Positions 32,687-42,943 of a stretch of 64,000 bases of DNA are shown in pieces. Both the position numbers and the translations under genes were made by a program. This DNA comes from a virus, in IMG/VR virus record IMGVR_UViG_3300017917_001910, positions 51,253-115,252 of that record; one strand, given 5' to 3'. The notes beneath the pieces are model-generated. The model made no database searches and was not told the origin of the DNA. It saw nothing but the letters and a program-made list of their open reading frames with translations. Within the stretch, counting starts at the first letter, position 1. Each line of letters begins with the position of its first letter.

Positions 32687-35644
32687 TTAATTTGCTAAAA
32701 GATGCACATTAGATACTCTAACCGTATATACATTCCCGCTAGTAACAGTTGCTACTATTTTTACAGCCGTTATTGAGCTTATATCTGTAGAGAATGTTAT
32801 ATCAGATGGATCTCCTAAGGATGTAATAACGCTGTATGAATCTAAAACACCGCTACTATCAGTTTTTAGTGCTATACTAAAACGAACAAGTTCTAAACGT
32901 GTAGGATCGCCTTCATCTGTTATCATCATATCTCCAAATGCTCCTATATACTTATCTCCATTAAATTGATATAGTGTAGACGGGCTGCCATTTTGAATAC
33001 CAGTAATTTTAATATTACTAATAATAGCAGGATTTTCACCTGTAAATTCTAAAGAACCGCTTATTGTTTGATTTCCACTAAATGTATTACCACCAACAAG
33101 ATTTGCTTTACCTGCTATACTATCAATAGCTGATTGTACACTAGATGTATATGTATTAAATGACGATGTAGTTGTAAATGAGCCTGTTTTATTGTTTATG
33201 CTACTCGTAAAACTATTAAATGATGATGTTGTTACAAATGATCCTGTTTTATTATTAATGGAACTTGTAAAACTATTAAATGATGAAGTAGTTGTGAAAG
33301 AACTTGATATTGCATTAAATGCATCAACAGTTTGAATTTTAGTCCAAGTAGGATAATTAGTTTCAAATAAATTATAAGTAAACCACATATTACTTTCATC
33401 AGATAGTGTAGCAAAATATCCACCATCTATATCTCGTCTACCTATAACATTATAAGCTAAATATCCACTAGCTTCAGACGGAATTCCCGTAGAGCCAGCT
33501 TTAACTACAAATTCTTGATATCCAGAAGGTTTTGAATACGCTAATGAAGATGTAAAAGCTTTACCTCCTGGGTAACCGCTAGTCGTTCCTAAATTAGTAT
33601 CTCTAATAGAAGATGTAAATGTATTAATGCTATTTATAGTACTATTAATACTAGAAGTATATGTATTAAATGAACTAGTTGTTACAAATGAGCCAGTATC
33701 TACAGACGTACCTCCCGTTGCGCCAGATACACTCCCGCTTATTTGTATTTGACCTCCTACTGTTGCCTTTATATAATGATTATATGGTGCGCCTGTTTCA
33801 AAATAAAATCCAGACCCTGGTTGGCTACTTCCACTTATTGTTTGACTTCCAGACCACATTACCCATCCAGTGCTATTATTATAAGTCGTAACTTGATTAT
33901 TTTGCCCGTCTAAATGAATACCTTGTTGTAATGAATTTCCTAGACGCATACATCCAGGTATTAAATTATCACAACCACTTATAAATTGATTACTTCCAGA
34001 TACTTGTATATTTGAAGACCCCGCATTATCAAATTCATAACTATTGATTTGATTGTTATCATCAATAAAATCTACTTTAAAATCATATACATCGTTACGA
34101 TTTTTTACGTTAATTGGAAAATATGAATTAAAGTTTGAAGGATTAAATCCTTGATCAACTCCAGATTTTAAAGAAATATCGCTTATATAAAAACTGCCCG
34201 TTATTATTTTAAACTGCAATCTTCCAGTACCTGTTTGCGGAGCTAAAAAATCAATAGGAAAGTTTAAATATGAAGGGCCAAAGTTTGAAGAATCTAAATA
34301 AAATACTCTTTGACCGTTACCCTCTTTATTTATAAAGGCAGAGCCAGACATATATACTTCTAATATAAAGTTTGTATCCTTTACATAGTTAAAATATAAT
34401 CTGTATGAAGATCCTTTTTGGAAATTAATATCTACATTACTTGTAAATAACACATTATTTAATGTAGTATCTACTAAAGGAGTTAAGTATAATGAATTAA
34501 ATAAACTAGATGTATTAAATGAAGCAGATAAGTATGTATTATTATAGTTCCAGAAACTTTGAAATGAAGATGTATTTAAAAAATATCCTACATTACTTCT
34601 ATCAAATTGTGTATATGAAGCACTATTAATTAATAATTCATTATCTATTGTTTGTGATTCTCCTAATAATTCATATTGGTCTAAACTACCTTGGCTCTTT
34701 CCGTATAATTTTATATATTTTAAGTAACCTGATGCTGGGTCTAAATTAGATATCTTTAAATTTATAAATGATTTAAAGTTATTTATAGGAGTATAATTCG
34801 GTGTTGGATTATATGTTAATGTATAATTTACATTTGCATTATTAACTAATCCAAACGAAGGAGATGAACCTTGACCAAGTATAGATGCTGTCCATGGAAT
34901 ATTTAAAATAGCTACTTGTGAATTATAAATATTAGATATTCTAGAATTAAATATATTAAAACTAGATGTTGTATATCCACTAAAATCAGGTAAAATTGAT
35001 GACCCAGTTAATATTAATGTTCCATTAAGCATATCATTTGTAAATGATTGAGCTTGAGGTAATTCTAATAATGGATAAGATTGTTGATAACGATAAATTC
35101 CACTGCCTGATACTGTTATTGTATCTAATGGACTTAAACTTCTGCTAACATAAGCCGTTCTTGCTTCTGATATTGAAATAGAAGGGTATTGAGAAAATAA
35201 TATTCTGCTTGTATTTTTTTGGAATCGATTAAAATCTACTATCGTAGTATAACGAACGTTATATTTATTTTGAAATTCGCTAGGAATAGGTTCTCCATTT
35301 AATCCTGTCTTTGCATGGCCTATAAAGGTTATTCGTAAAGGCCCATTAGAAATATTATCATAAAGAAATACAGTTAATACTCTAATATTTTCTTCATCTC
35401 TTTGAAAATATTCTGGGGCTTCATGATATACAGTATTTCCATATGAATCAATAATCTCAACATCTACGTTATTGTAAATGTCAAGATTATTTTCGTTTAA
35501 ATTAAATCTAATTGAGTTTTTACCAGGCCCAAATACTTTAGGTATATCTACAATATTAAAATAGTAAGGAGAATTTTGTAAAGTATCTTCAATATATACT
35601 GGAAGCTGGTCTAAACCTCTATAAAACAGTTCTTTTCTGTACAT
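32687..35644 (-). CDS. Large fibre / virion structural protein with tandem TSSFNSFTSSIN repeats
   Basis: 985 residues. The N-terminal 150 residues (MYRKELFYRGLDQLPVYIED, NSIRFNLNENNLDIYNN) form a conserved attachment region seen in large virion proteins of related phages. The long middle is beta-rich and Ser/Asn-rich. Near residues 650-840 the sequence repeats TGSFVTTSSFNSFTSSINNK in near-identical 20-residue units. The C-terminus is a small beta domain after NQTISGSLEFTG. It is probably a trimeric fibre or whisker. It lies between recombination genes and the nucleotidyltransferase, away from the other fibres. Confidence 0.65.
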   Translation of the reverse strand: MYRKELFYRGLDQLPVYIEDTLQNSPYYFNIVDIPKVFGPGKNSIRFNLNENNLDIYNNVDVEIIDSYGNTVYHEAPEYFQRDEENIRVLTVFLYDNISNGPLRITFIGHAKTGLNGEPIPSEFQNKYNVRYTTIVDFNRFQKNTSRILFSQYPSISISEARTAYVSRSLSPLDTITVSGSGIYRYQQSYPLLELPQAQSFTNDMLNGTLILTGSSILPDFSGYTTSSFNIFNSRISNIYNSQVAILNIPWTASILGQGSSPSFGLVNNANVNYTLTYNPTPNYTPINNFKSFINLKISNLDPASGYLKYIKLYGKSQGSLDQYELLGESQTIDNELLINSASYTQFDRSNVGYFLNTSSFQSFWNYNNTYLSASFNTSSLFNSLYLTPLVDTTLNNVLFTSNVDINFQKGSSYRLYFNYVKDTNFILEVYMSGSAFINKEGNGQRVFYLDSSNFGPSYLNFPIDFLAPQTGTGRLQFKIITGSFYISDISLKSGVDQGFNPSNFNSYFPINVKNRNDVYDFKVDFIDDNNQINSYEFDNAGSSNIQVSGSNQFISGCDNLIPGCMRLGNSLQQGIHLDGQNNQVTTYNNSTGWVMWSGSQTISGSSQPGSGFYFETGAPYNHYIKATVGGQIQISGSVSGATGGTSVDTGSFVTTSSFNTYTSSINSTINSINTFTSSIRDTNLGTTSGYPGGKAFTSSLAYSKPSGYQEFVVKAGSTGIPSEASGYLAYNVIGRRDIDGGYFATLSDESNMWFTYNLFETNYPTWTKIQTVDAFNAISSSFTTTSSFNSFTSSINNKTGSFVTTSSFNSFTSSINNKTGSFTTTSSFNTYTSSVQSAIDSIAGKANLVGGNTFSGNQTISGSLEFTGENPAIISNIKITGIQNGSPSTLYQFNGDKYIGAFGDMMITDEGDPTRLELVRFSIALKTDSSGVLDSYSVITSLGDPSDITFSTDISSITAVKIVATVTSGNVYTVRVSNVHLLAN
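33120..33310 (-). repeat. Tandem ~60-bp repeats in the fibre gene
   Basis: Three consecutive units of about 60 bases encode near-identical 20-residue copies of the SSFNSFTSSINN module. A further divergent unit lies near 33600-33690. DNA-level similarity is high enough for slippage or recombination. Confidence 0.7.
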
Positions 35645-35673
35645 TATATGATATTTCTATACATATAATTATG

Positions 35674-38600
35674 TTACATAATGGAAACTTTAGAAAATCC
35701 TTGCTCTTTTTTAATATCTATAAAATGTTCCACCATATCTCTCATAACATCTATATGAGAAATAATCATCATAAAATCAAATTGTGTCTTAAGATAATTA
35801 AACAATAAATATACTTGATTCATATTTTCCGAATCTAGTTGCGTAAATCCTTCATCAATAGCAATAAAATTTGGCTTAGGTAAATTAGTGATACTAATTA
35901 ATGAATTTCTTATTGCTAATGAACTAATAAATCTTTCCATTCCAGATGTTAATTCTAATGGCCAATAATTGTCATCGTCATAAACAATATATGCATTAAT
36001 ATTTTTTTCATCTGTTTGAAGCATAATATTAAAATCTACTAATTGCCCTAATACATTATTAATTTCCGTTTCAATTTGAGGCATTACCTTACAAATTAAA
36101 TCATATGGAATTCCGTTACGATTCGTTGCAGATAAATACAATTCATAAAATTTATATTCACGTTCTAATGATCTAAGTTTTTCAATACTATTTAAAGCAT
36201 TAGTTTTATTTTGTTTTTGTAATTCAATGCCAGTTATTAATTTAGACATTTGAGAATTAATAATACTTAGTTCAGATTTATATTGACCTAACTCTTCTTT
36301 AATACGATTAATTTCTTCCGTAAATGATAAGTTATATTCAATAGCTTCTTTATTTTCATTATACTTTGCAATGCTATCAACAGATTCTTTCTTTAAACTT
36401 TCCGCTGCTGCATATCCAACTTTCTTTTGACTTGAAGTTAATTCTAAAGAAGATTTTTTATTTTTAATTTCTTGAATTTCTTTCTTAATATCATTAACTT
36501 CTAAATTTTGAAGAGTATATTGTTCTAAACCACTTATTGCAATTTCAAGAGATTCTTGTTTCTTTAATAAATCTTTAATTTCATTTTCATGAAAAGACAA
36601 CGTTTCTTTAGTTTGAATAGCATCTTTTACAAATACATTATTCATACAAAATGTACAATTTTGGTCATATTCTAAATCTTCTAGTTTTTTCATTTTGTCT
36701 AGAATATGAGAATGTTGTACTTCTTTAACTTTTATATCAGATAGCAGTTTTTTATGTTGCTCGTCATACGATTTTAATTGATCTAACGCACTTTCAATCG
36801 CATCCATATTAAAAGTATTTAATCTATCTGTTAGGGGCTGTATACGCTCATCTAAATTGCTAATTTCATTAGATATATCGGTTATCTCAGATAAAAGTCT
36901 TTCAGATTTTTGGGTTGCTACATCTAAATCAATTTGCAGTTTATTTAAGTCATAACTTACACCTGATAATGGAATAATTTGCTGAGCAATATCTAATAAA
37001 GAAGCTTCATTCTTTGTTATACTTTCTTCTAATATCAAACGTTTACCATCTAATTCTTTATGAGATTTTTCGTTTTCTTTTATAATAGATTCTGCTTCAG
37101 AAATACGACTACCAAAGTCTTGTTTTTGTAAATCTTTTAAAAGAGCATGTACATCTTTAATTTCTTCTGCTGCAATTTTTTGTAAATCATCAAAAATGTT
37201 AATATCCAAAAACTGCGATAATAAATCTTTACGTTCTTTTTGAGTCATTTCAATAAAGCCAGTATTATTATTTTGAGCAATTACTGAGGTTAAGATAAAG
37301 TCCTTATATGTCCCTAAATATGTTCTAATAATAGCATTTGTTTCATCACGCTCTTGCCCGTTTAATGAAACTACTTGACCAGCATCATCTAATGTATAAA
37401 AACTAACAGTTACTCTAACATGTCCAGATTTTTGTTTTGCTCCGGAACGTTCAATAAAGTATTTTTTATTGTTAATTTCTATTTCTAATTTACAAGAAAA
37501 TGAATCTTTTTTATTATTTAAAACATAAGCTGCTTTATCTGTTTTTGTAGACTTATCAAAAATACAATATAATAATGAATCTAATAACGAACTTTTACCA
37601 CTTCTGTTAGAAGCGAATAGTCCATAAATTCCGTTCATTTGACTAAAATCTATAACATTATTTTCTCCGTAACTAAACATATTTGAAAATTCAAATTTCA
37701 TAAGATTATATGTTATATTTTTAGGAATATCCGCACTTTGTAGTTTAGAGTTAATTATCCTGTTAATATGACGTACACCATCTAAAATTTCATCTTCATC
37801 AATATCTAAACGATTTGTTAAATAATCTGTTAGTATTGTATTTTGATATTCTACATCTCTAACATTACCTAAAGATATTTTTGTTGTATTAGAATTATCT
37901 TTATGAAAGTCCTTTACCTTTTGCGTTACGATATCTTGAACATTATATTTAGATTTTAAATCTACTATAATTGTTTTTATTTGAGAAGATGTCGTATTTT
38001 GTATTTTTAATTTAATTCTAGGTTTTTTTGGAAATTTTGCTGGGTATGATGTTATTATACCATTACTAACTTCTAAAGTAACATATCCATAATCATTTTC
38101 TATTTCTACAAACTTTGATTCTTTAGTATTAACATCCCATATCATTAAGCCGTGAAAATCTAAAGTCTCTCCAAAATTTTGTTGAATAAGACTAGAAGCA
38201 TACGCAATAGTTTTGTCAGAGTTTAAGTATTGAAATTTATGTATATCTCCTAATAATGTAATTGCATGGTTTGCAAATGTCTCAGTATTTACGTGGTCAT
38301 TTGTTAATTGAAATCCAACAGCCGTAGAAGCTTGATTTACTGCACCATGATGAAGAGCAATTTTAATTTTGTCATTTGGTATATCTATTCCTTTAATAAA
38401 TGTTACTGGTCTATCAGCTACACCCATTACATTAAAGTATACATTACCTAATTCATAAACACCGGTATTTTTTAAATAAAATAAATTAGGGTGATTAAGA
38501 GCATTAATAATAGGCTCTAACGCATCTAATCTAGTTTTATTGTTTAAATTCATATCATGGTTACCGGTAATTACAATTGTATCTGTAATATCTGCTAATG

Positions 38601-38850
38601 ATCTGAAAAAGTCTTGAATCAAATTAATTTGCTCCGGAGACATATCTGTCTTAGAATGAGCAATATCGCCAGCTACATAAATAATTGTATTTGGATTATT
38701 AGATTTAAAGTTTTTACAATAATCATATAATCTAGAAAATACTGTACGATATTCTTCATGTCGCTTTTGTAAACGAATATGAATATCTGCAATATGAATA
38801 ATATATTGAATATTACTTATTTTATTATTTATTTTATGAATTTTAATCAT
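35674..38850 (-). CDS. Fused gp47-gp46 recombination nuclease (Mre11-Rad50 / SbcD-SbcC)
   Basis: 1058 residues combining two T4 genes. The nuclease half has ADIHIR (21-26), GDIAHSK (61-67), TGNHDMN (95-101), HHGA and LLGDIHK, the full set of metallophosphoesterase motifs. The SMC-like half has Walker A NRSGKSS (near 415), a long coiled coil with zinc hook CTFC (near 732), signature LTSGMERF, and Walker B NFIAIDEGF (near 995). T4 keeps these as separate subunits that resect DNA ends for recombination-dependent replication. Here both active parts are in one frame with no internal stop. Confidence 0.92.
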   Translation of the reverse strand: MIKIHKINNKISNIQYIIHIADIHIRLQKRHEEYRTVFSRLYDYCKNFKSNNPNTIIYVAGDIAHSKTDMSPEQINLIQDFFRSLADITDTIVITGNHDMNLNNKTRLDALEPIINALNHPNLFYLKNTGVYELGNVYFNVMGVADRPVTFIKGIDIPNDKIKIALHHGAVNQASTAVGFQLTNDHVNTETFANHAITLLGDIHKFQYLNSDKTIAYASSLIQQNFGETLDFHGLMIWDVNTKESKFVEIENDYGYVTLEVSNGIITSYPAKFPKKPRIKLKIQNTTSSQIKTIIVDLKSKYNVQDIVTQKVKDFHKDNSNTTKISLGNVRDVEYQNTILTDYLTNRLDIDEDEILDGVRHINRIINSKLQSADIPKNITYNLMKFEFSNMFSYGENNVIDFSQMNGIYGLFASNRSGKSSLLDSLLYCIFDKSTKTDKAAYVLNNKKDSFSCKLEIEINNKKYFIERSGAKQKSGHVRVTVSFYTLDDAGQVVSLNGQERDETNAIIRTYLGTYKDFILTSVIAQNNNTGFIEMTQKERKDLLSQFLDINIFDDLQKIAAEEIKDVHALLKDLQKQDFGSRISEAESIIKENEKSHKELDGKRLILEESITKNEASLLDIAQQIIPLSGVSYDLNKLQIDLDVATQKSERLLSEITDISNEISNLDERIQPLTDRLNTFNMDAIESALDQLKSYDEQHKKLLSDIKVKEVQHSHILDKMKKLEDLEYDQNCTFCMNNVFVKDAIQTKETLSFHENEIKDLLKKQESLEIAISGLEQYTLQNLEVNDIKKEIQEIKNKKSSLELTSSQKKVGYAAAESLKKESVDSIAKYNENKEAIEYNLSFTEEINRIKEELGQYKSELSIINSQMSKLITGIELQKQNKTNALNSIEKLRSLEREYKFYELYLSATNRNGIPYDLICKVMPQIETEINNVLGQLVDFNIMLQTDEKNINAYIVYDDDNYWPLELTSGMERFISSLAIRNSLISITNLPKPNFIAIDEGFTQLDSENMNQVYLLFNYLKTQFDFMMIISHIDVMRDMVEHFIDIKKEQGFSKVSIM

Positions 38851-39794
38851 ATATTTAATTTATACTTTATCAAATCTGCAAATGATAAAGGTTTTGTTTC
38901 TTTAATAATTTTAATCATTCGTTCAAATCCAATTTCATTCGGATCTTTTTCTTGAAGGTCTACAAAATAAACTATAATACCTTCATCCATAAATTCATTT
39001 GCTACATTTAATGCTTGTTTTTGAGCATCTTTATCTAAACAAATATAAATTTCTTTTACTTTCTTTTCCACTAACCTTTTTCTAAGTTCATCTGGAATGG
39101 TCTTTCCAAATAATGGAATAGCATTTCTTTTAATTGTCATTGCATCAATCGCGCCTTCGACTAATACTACGGGCAAATTCCAGTTGATATATAATTCAAA
39201 CCCAACTATATCTTTACTTACATTTGGATTTTTATGTTTAAAGTTAGACCCGTAAAAATCTCGACCAACAAAGAAATTTAAACTTCCGGATAAATTATAA
39301 CTAGGAATAATAATTTTATGTCTGTATTGTCCTGTTTCGCAAAATCCTAGATGATATTTTATAATATCAAAATTTGTAAATCCGCGATCTTCTCTTAAAT
39401 ATTTTAAAGCATTTCTATAATCTGGAGTATTATCTGCTTCTAAAAAAGACTTATATTCAGTTGGTAATGATAAATGGGTTGATGTATAGTTTGAATATTC
39501 CGTAAATAAACTATTAATATCTTTAGTAACAACTCCTAATGCCTTATTTAGTTCTACAATTTTATCATAACCAGCATTTAATTGTTTATAAAGATTAACT
39601 AATTTTTTTCCCTTTTTTTGACATACCCAACAATTCCAAGGATTTTCTCCTTTAGTATTTGTAATCATTTGTATTTCTAATTTACGTTTATGATGATTAC
39701 AAAATGGACAGTGATATGCTACGTTACCATTAGAGGTTTTTCTGCCTTTACCTAATATTGACTCTACAGAAGAAACTAATTTAGTATTATCCAT
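38847..39794 (-). CDS. DnaG-type DNA primase
   Basis: 315 residues. The N-terminal zinc finger is CPFCNHHKRKLEI with a second pair WNCWVCQKKG (about 29-60). The TOPRIM segment is PVVLVEGAIDAMTIKR (near 210), followed by EIYICLDKDAQKQALNVANE with the acidic metal-binding pair. T4-like phages use such a primase with their helicase for lagging-strand priming. The last codons overlap the start of the fused gp47-gp46 gene by four bases, suggesting coupled expression. Confidence 0.88.
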   Translation of the reverse strand: MDNTKLVSSVESILGKGRKTSNGNVAYHCPFCNHHKRKLEIQMITNTKGENPWNCWVCQKKGKKLVNLYKQLNAGYDKIVELNKALGVVTKDINSLFTEYSNYTSTHLSLPTEYKSFLEADNTPDYRNALKYLREDRGFTNFDIIKYHLGFCETGQYRHKIIIPSYNLSGSLNFFVGRDFYGSNFKHKNPNVSKDIVGFELYINWNLPVVLVEGAIDAMTIKRNAIPLFGKTIPDELRKRLVEKKVKEIYICLDKDAQKQALNVANEFMDEGIIVYFVDLQEKDPNEIGFERMIKIIKETKPLSFADLIKYKLNI

Positions 39795-39818
39795 CTAAGA
39801 TAATATAATAAAAATTTT

Positions 39819-40235
39819 CTATTCTTCTAGCCATTTGATAGGAATTTCTTTAGCTGCCCAAAGATATCCATGTTTATCTGCCCAATCTGCATAGGTAGTT
39901 TTAGATGTTTTAATGATTTTGTTGTTTGGAGTTTGAAATAAAAGACGTATATCTAATTCTGGATTAGCTTCTTTTACTAACTTCATCTTTTTTCTATCTG
40001 CCGTGGTAAATCTACCTTTTGTTTCAATATACATTTTACTTCCATCTTTTTTTATTAAAATAAAATCAGGAGTATATGTTGCTATTCTTTCTGGTACAGT
40101 ATATTTTAATTTTTCGGATTCATAACTCCAAGTTTTTCCTGTGAACTTAAGTTGCTCTGATATTTGATCTTCTAATCCAGAACGATATCCATGTTTACGA
40201 GCTAATGCTCTTATTGAAAATTTCTTTTTTGCCAT
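39819..40235 (-). CDS. T7 endonuclease I-like Holliday junction resolvase
   Basis: 138 residues. Similar in length and motif order to T7 gp3: YRSGLEDQISEQL with the catalytic Glu (near 21), TYTPDFILIKKDG (catalytic Asp near 56), YIETKGRF (Glu-x-Lys near 70), and a basic C-terminal part including ELDIRLLFQTPNN. It should cut four-way junctions during recombination and packaging. T4 uses the unrelated endonuclease VII for this job, so the resolvase has been exchanged here. It lies directly upstream of primase and fused gp47-gp46. Confidence 0.88.
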   Translation of the reverse strand: MAKKKFSIRALARKHGYRSGLEDQISEQLKFTGKTWSYESEKLKYTVPERIATYTPDFILIKKDGSKMYIETKGRFTTADRKKMKLVKEANPELDIRLLFQTPNNKIIKTSKTTYADWADKHGYLWAAKEIPIKWLEE

Positions 40236-40251
40236 AACTTATATTTTATTT

Positions 40252-41748
40252 TTATGATCTATCAAATCTTACTTCAAAATTTAGATCAATGTCGTTTCTT
40301 TTTGGTATTGGTGATCCTAATTTTGCAACTGCTACTAAATTATAATTTATATCATATAATCCAATTGTTGTTATATATGGATTAAAATCAGACCCAGTTG
40401 CGAATGAAAGAAGTGACCCTGTAGAATCATATAATGAAGGATTGGTACTTGTATTAAAATCATTCATAGGAACATTGATATAGTATTTTGATTGTTCTAT
40501 ATCTAAACTACTTTTATATGATAAAGTAAAGTCTCTTGTGAATGATGATGAAATTAATTCGTTTTGATAAGGAGAATAAACTGTCATTCCTTGATCATAA
40601 AATATATTTCCAACTTTATTAGTTTGAAGCGCTGAATAATTTGTATCAGTTATTGTAGATAATGATGTTATTTCACTTTGAGTCAATGCTTTACTATAAA
40701 ATCTCACTTCATCTAAACTTCCACTAAATGGTGTTATACCTGCTGTATTTGCTGCTCCTAAATATATACTACTTTTGTTTGATACTTTACCAGTTGTAGT
40801 AGTTATCTCACTAGTGAATAGTACACCATCAGCATAACATTCAATTGAATTACCATTCTTTTGAAAGATAATATGACCCGTGGTTATTCCCGGTATATTA
40901 ACTATATCTGTTTTTACCCCGTCTGTTCTTGTAAATACAAGTTCACTCGATAATCCATCAAATCTTATATCAAATGGATATGCTTGTAATAATGTACCAT
41001 TAAGCCATTTTTTAGATATTACTGATTGGTTATTTATACTATAATTTTGTGCATTTATCCAAAATGATATTGCAAAGTCATTATCAAAAGTATTAAACCA
41101 ATTATCTAAATTATCTTTAACTTGTATATATGATGAAGACCCATTAAAATTAGCTTGATATCCATGAGTGTAATTACTACTACTAATACCCGTAGTATAA
41201 TTTATATCTTTAGAGTAATAGTTATCTGGAATATAACTAGAATCAAATCCATTATTAAATCCTAGATAAATAATGCTATTTGATGCAAAGCTAGATGTAT
41301 TAATTCTAGTATCTATTAATTCGTAATTACCATTATCTTGTAAAGTAATTGTTTCATTAGCTTTTCCAGTTACTGTTAAAGATAAACTACCAGGTTTTAT
41401 TTCATCACCCGTTTTAATTCTCGGAACAGAATATGTTACTAATTCTTTATTTAAATTTCTAGTAAAGCTGCTAACAGGATAACTAATATATCCAAAGTTT
41501 GGATAATAAGAATAGTATAAATGATTAATACCTATATATGTATTTTTCATATAACTTCCGTCAGAATTTTGAAGTTCTCCGATTGCAGATGATGCACTTA
41601 TAGTTACGTAGTTATTTGAATAAATGCCACGCAAATATTTAAATCTTGAGTCAGTAAAAGATTGAGATGTAAAATTCCAGTTCTTATGAGCAGTATATGT
41701 AGTTACATTTGAATCTTGTATTGAACTTATTATTTTATATTCTGCCAT
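40252..41748 (-). CDS. Virion structural protein with LamG/concanavalin-like domain
   Basis: 498 residues. Residues about 190-365 match a LamG-type jelly roll: HGYQANFNGSSSYIQV, FAISFWINAQ, IIFQKNGNSIECYADG and FSGSLDEVRFYSKALTQSEI. This fold usually binds sugars or acts as an adhesive domain. The C-terminus (TTIGLYDINYNLVAVAKLGSP) is shared with the next structural protein. I infer a baseplate-associated or fibre protein. A promoter-like motif lies 11 bases upstream and a terminator further upstream, so it begins a transcript. Confidence 0.72.
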   Translation of the reverse strand: MAEYKIISSIQDSNVTTYTAHKNWNFTSQSFTDSRFKYLRGIYSNNYVTISASSAIGELQNSDGSYMKNTYIGINHLYYSYYPNFGYISYPVSSFTRNLNKELVTYSVPRIKTGDEIKPGSLSLTVTGKANETITLQDNGNYELIDTRINTSSFASNSIIYLGFNNGFDSSYIPDNYYSKDINYTTGISSSNYTHGYQANFNGSSSYIQVKDNLDNWFNTFDNDFAISFWINAQNYSINNQSVISKKWLNGTLLQAYPFDIRFDGLSSELVFTRTDGVKTDIVNIPGITTGHIIFQKNGNSIECYADGVLFTSEITTTTGKVSNKSSIYLGAANTAGITPFSGSLDEVRFYSKALTQSEITSLSTITDTNYSALQTNKVGNIFYDQGMTVYSPYQNELISSSFTRDFTLSYKSSLDIEQSKYYINVPMNDFNTSTNPSLYDSTGSLLSFATGSDFNPYITTIGLYDINYNLVAVAKLGSPIPKRNDIDLNFEVRFDRS

Positions 41749-41759
41749 TAATTCTTACC

Positions 41760-41773
41760 TTTATTATAAATAT
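41760..41773 (-). promoter_or_regulatory. Candidate late promoter (variant ATATTTATAATAAA)
   Basis: Two-base variant of the 14-base motif on the minus strand, 11 bases before the LamG protein gene and 21 bases after a terminator. Confidence 0.5.
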
Positions 41774-41794
41774 CGATAAGATAATATATTCAGT

Positions 41795-41819
41795 AAAAAA
41801 GCTCCAATAAAGGAGCTTT
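41795..41819 (-). terminator. Strong intrinsic terminator after the 366-residue structural gene
   Basis: Minus strand AAAGCTCC and GGAGCTTT form a perfect stem with a five-base loop followed by a T run ending TTTTTTACTG. Confidence 0.92.
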
Positions 41820-41830
41820 CTTCGTATTTC

Positions 41831-42931
41831 TTAGAAATCTAATTTAACTTTAATTAATAATTCTTTATCAAAAGATTTTTGTAAAGGCCTACTCAATTTT
41901 GCTACAGCAACTAAATTATAATTTGAATCATACAATCCAACTGAGGTAATATAAACTTTAGGATCTAGATACATTGTAGGTTGAGCTAATGTATTATTTG
42001 ATCCAGTTACAAATGTCGGATTATTTGAAAAATTATATTCATTATTAAATGCTCTTACAAATACTATTTGTGATTTAATAGATTCTTGGTTTCTAGCAGT
42101 AAATCCGTTCGCTGCACTAATTGCAGCTGCGCCTGAAATAGATGTATATAATTTCCAAGCATTATCTCCGCCCGGTACTGCAGATGAACCAGTTACTGTA
42201 TAAGAAGCCGTTACTGTATTAAATGAAAGTTGAGAATTTAACATATCTCCATTTAATACTAATAATCCTAAATCTGGGTAAACTAAACCATATGCTGATG
42301 CTGAATTTATACTTCCACCAAATATACCATTATTTACTGAACCAGATACTATATTGTATACTTTACCACCATTTCCTGAAGTTAATGTAGATGATGTATT
42401 ACTGTCATCAATTAAATTAATTACTTTATTTGAACTAGATACTTGAACATTACTTCCGGTATATGCTGCATTAGCAAAGCTTCTTCCATTTAATTCTGCT
42501 AAATTTAGTTGCCATGTACCTGCATTTAATCTTTCTTTTAATCTTGCTCTGTTAACGGCAATTACATAAATGTTATTAGAATTAACTCCTCCATAAAATG
42601 TAAATTGTGTATCTGTAGGAGATAATAAAATATTTTTATATTGTGAATAAATAGCTCTTGTAGGAGAATCATTTAATGAACCGCCTCCAGAATAACTTCC
42701 ACTTCCTAATCTATTTCCGTATGTAACTGCAAATTGCCCACTTGCACTAGTACTAGTATCACTAACAACATCATAATAATATTGTTTTTGTGTAGAAGTC
42801 ATTAATGAGCTAGTATAATATGTAGTTAATGTAGCTACATTGTTTGCCCATAATGGTGATGTAACTACTTGATTATTATTAGTTACTATATCATCTGGTG
42901 TATTTAATGGTTTAAATGTTTGATTTATCAT
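41831..42931 (-). CDS. Virion structural protein sharing a C-terminal module with the LamG protein
   Basis: 366 residues, beta-rich. The N-terminus (FKPLNTPDDIVTNNNQVV) is polar. The middle includes FYGGVNSNNIYVIAVNRARLKER and GGSINSASAYGLVYPDLGLLVLNG. The C-terminus TSVGLYDSNYNLVAVAKLSRP matches the end of the adjacent LamG protein (TIGLYDINYNLVAVAKLG). The shared end suggests both dock at the same baseplate site or are related by duplication with exchange of N-terminal parts. Confidence 0.62.
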   Translation of the reverse strand: MINQTFKPLNTPDDIVTNNNQVVTSPLWANNVATLTTYYTSSLMTSTQKQYYYDVVSDTSTSASGQFAVTYGNRLGSGSYSGGGSLNDSPTRAIYSQYKNILLSPTDTQFTFYGGVNSNNIYVIAVNRARLKERLNAGTWQLNLAELNGRSFANAAYTGSNVQVSSSNKVINLIDDSNTSSTLTSGNGGKVYNIVSGSVNNGIFGGSINSASAYGLVYPDLGLLVLNGDMLNSQLSFNTVTASYTVTGSSAVPGGDNAWKLYTSISGAAAISAANGFTARNQESIKSQIVFVRAFNNEYNFSNNPTFVTGSNNTLAQPTMYLDPKVYITSVGLYDSNYNLVAVAKLSRPLQKSFDKELLIKVKLDF

Positions 42932-42943
42932 TTATATTTTTAA

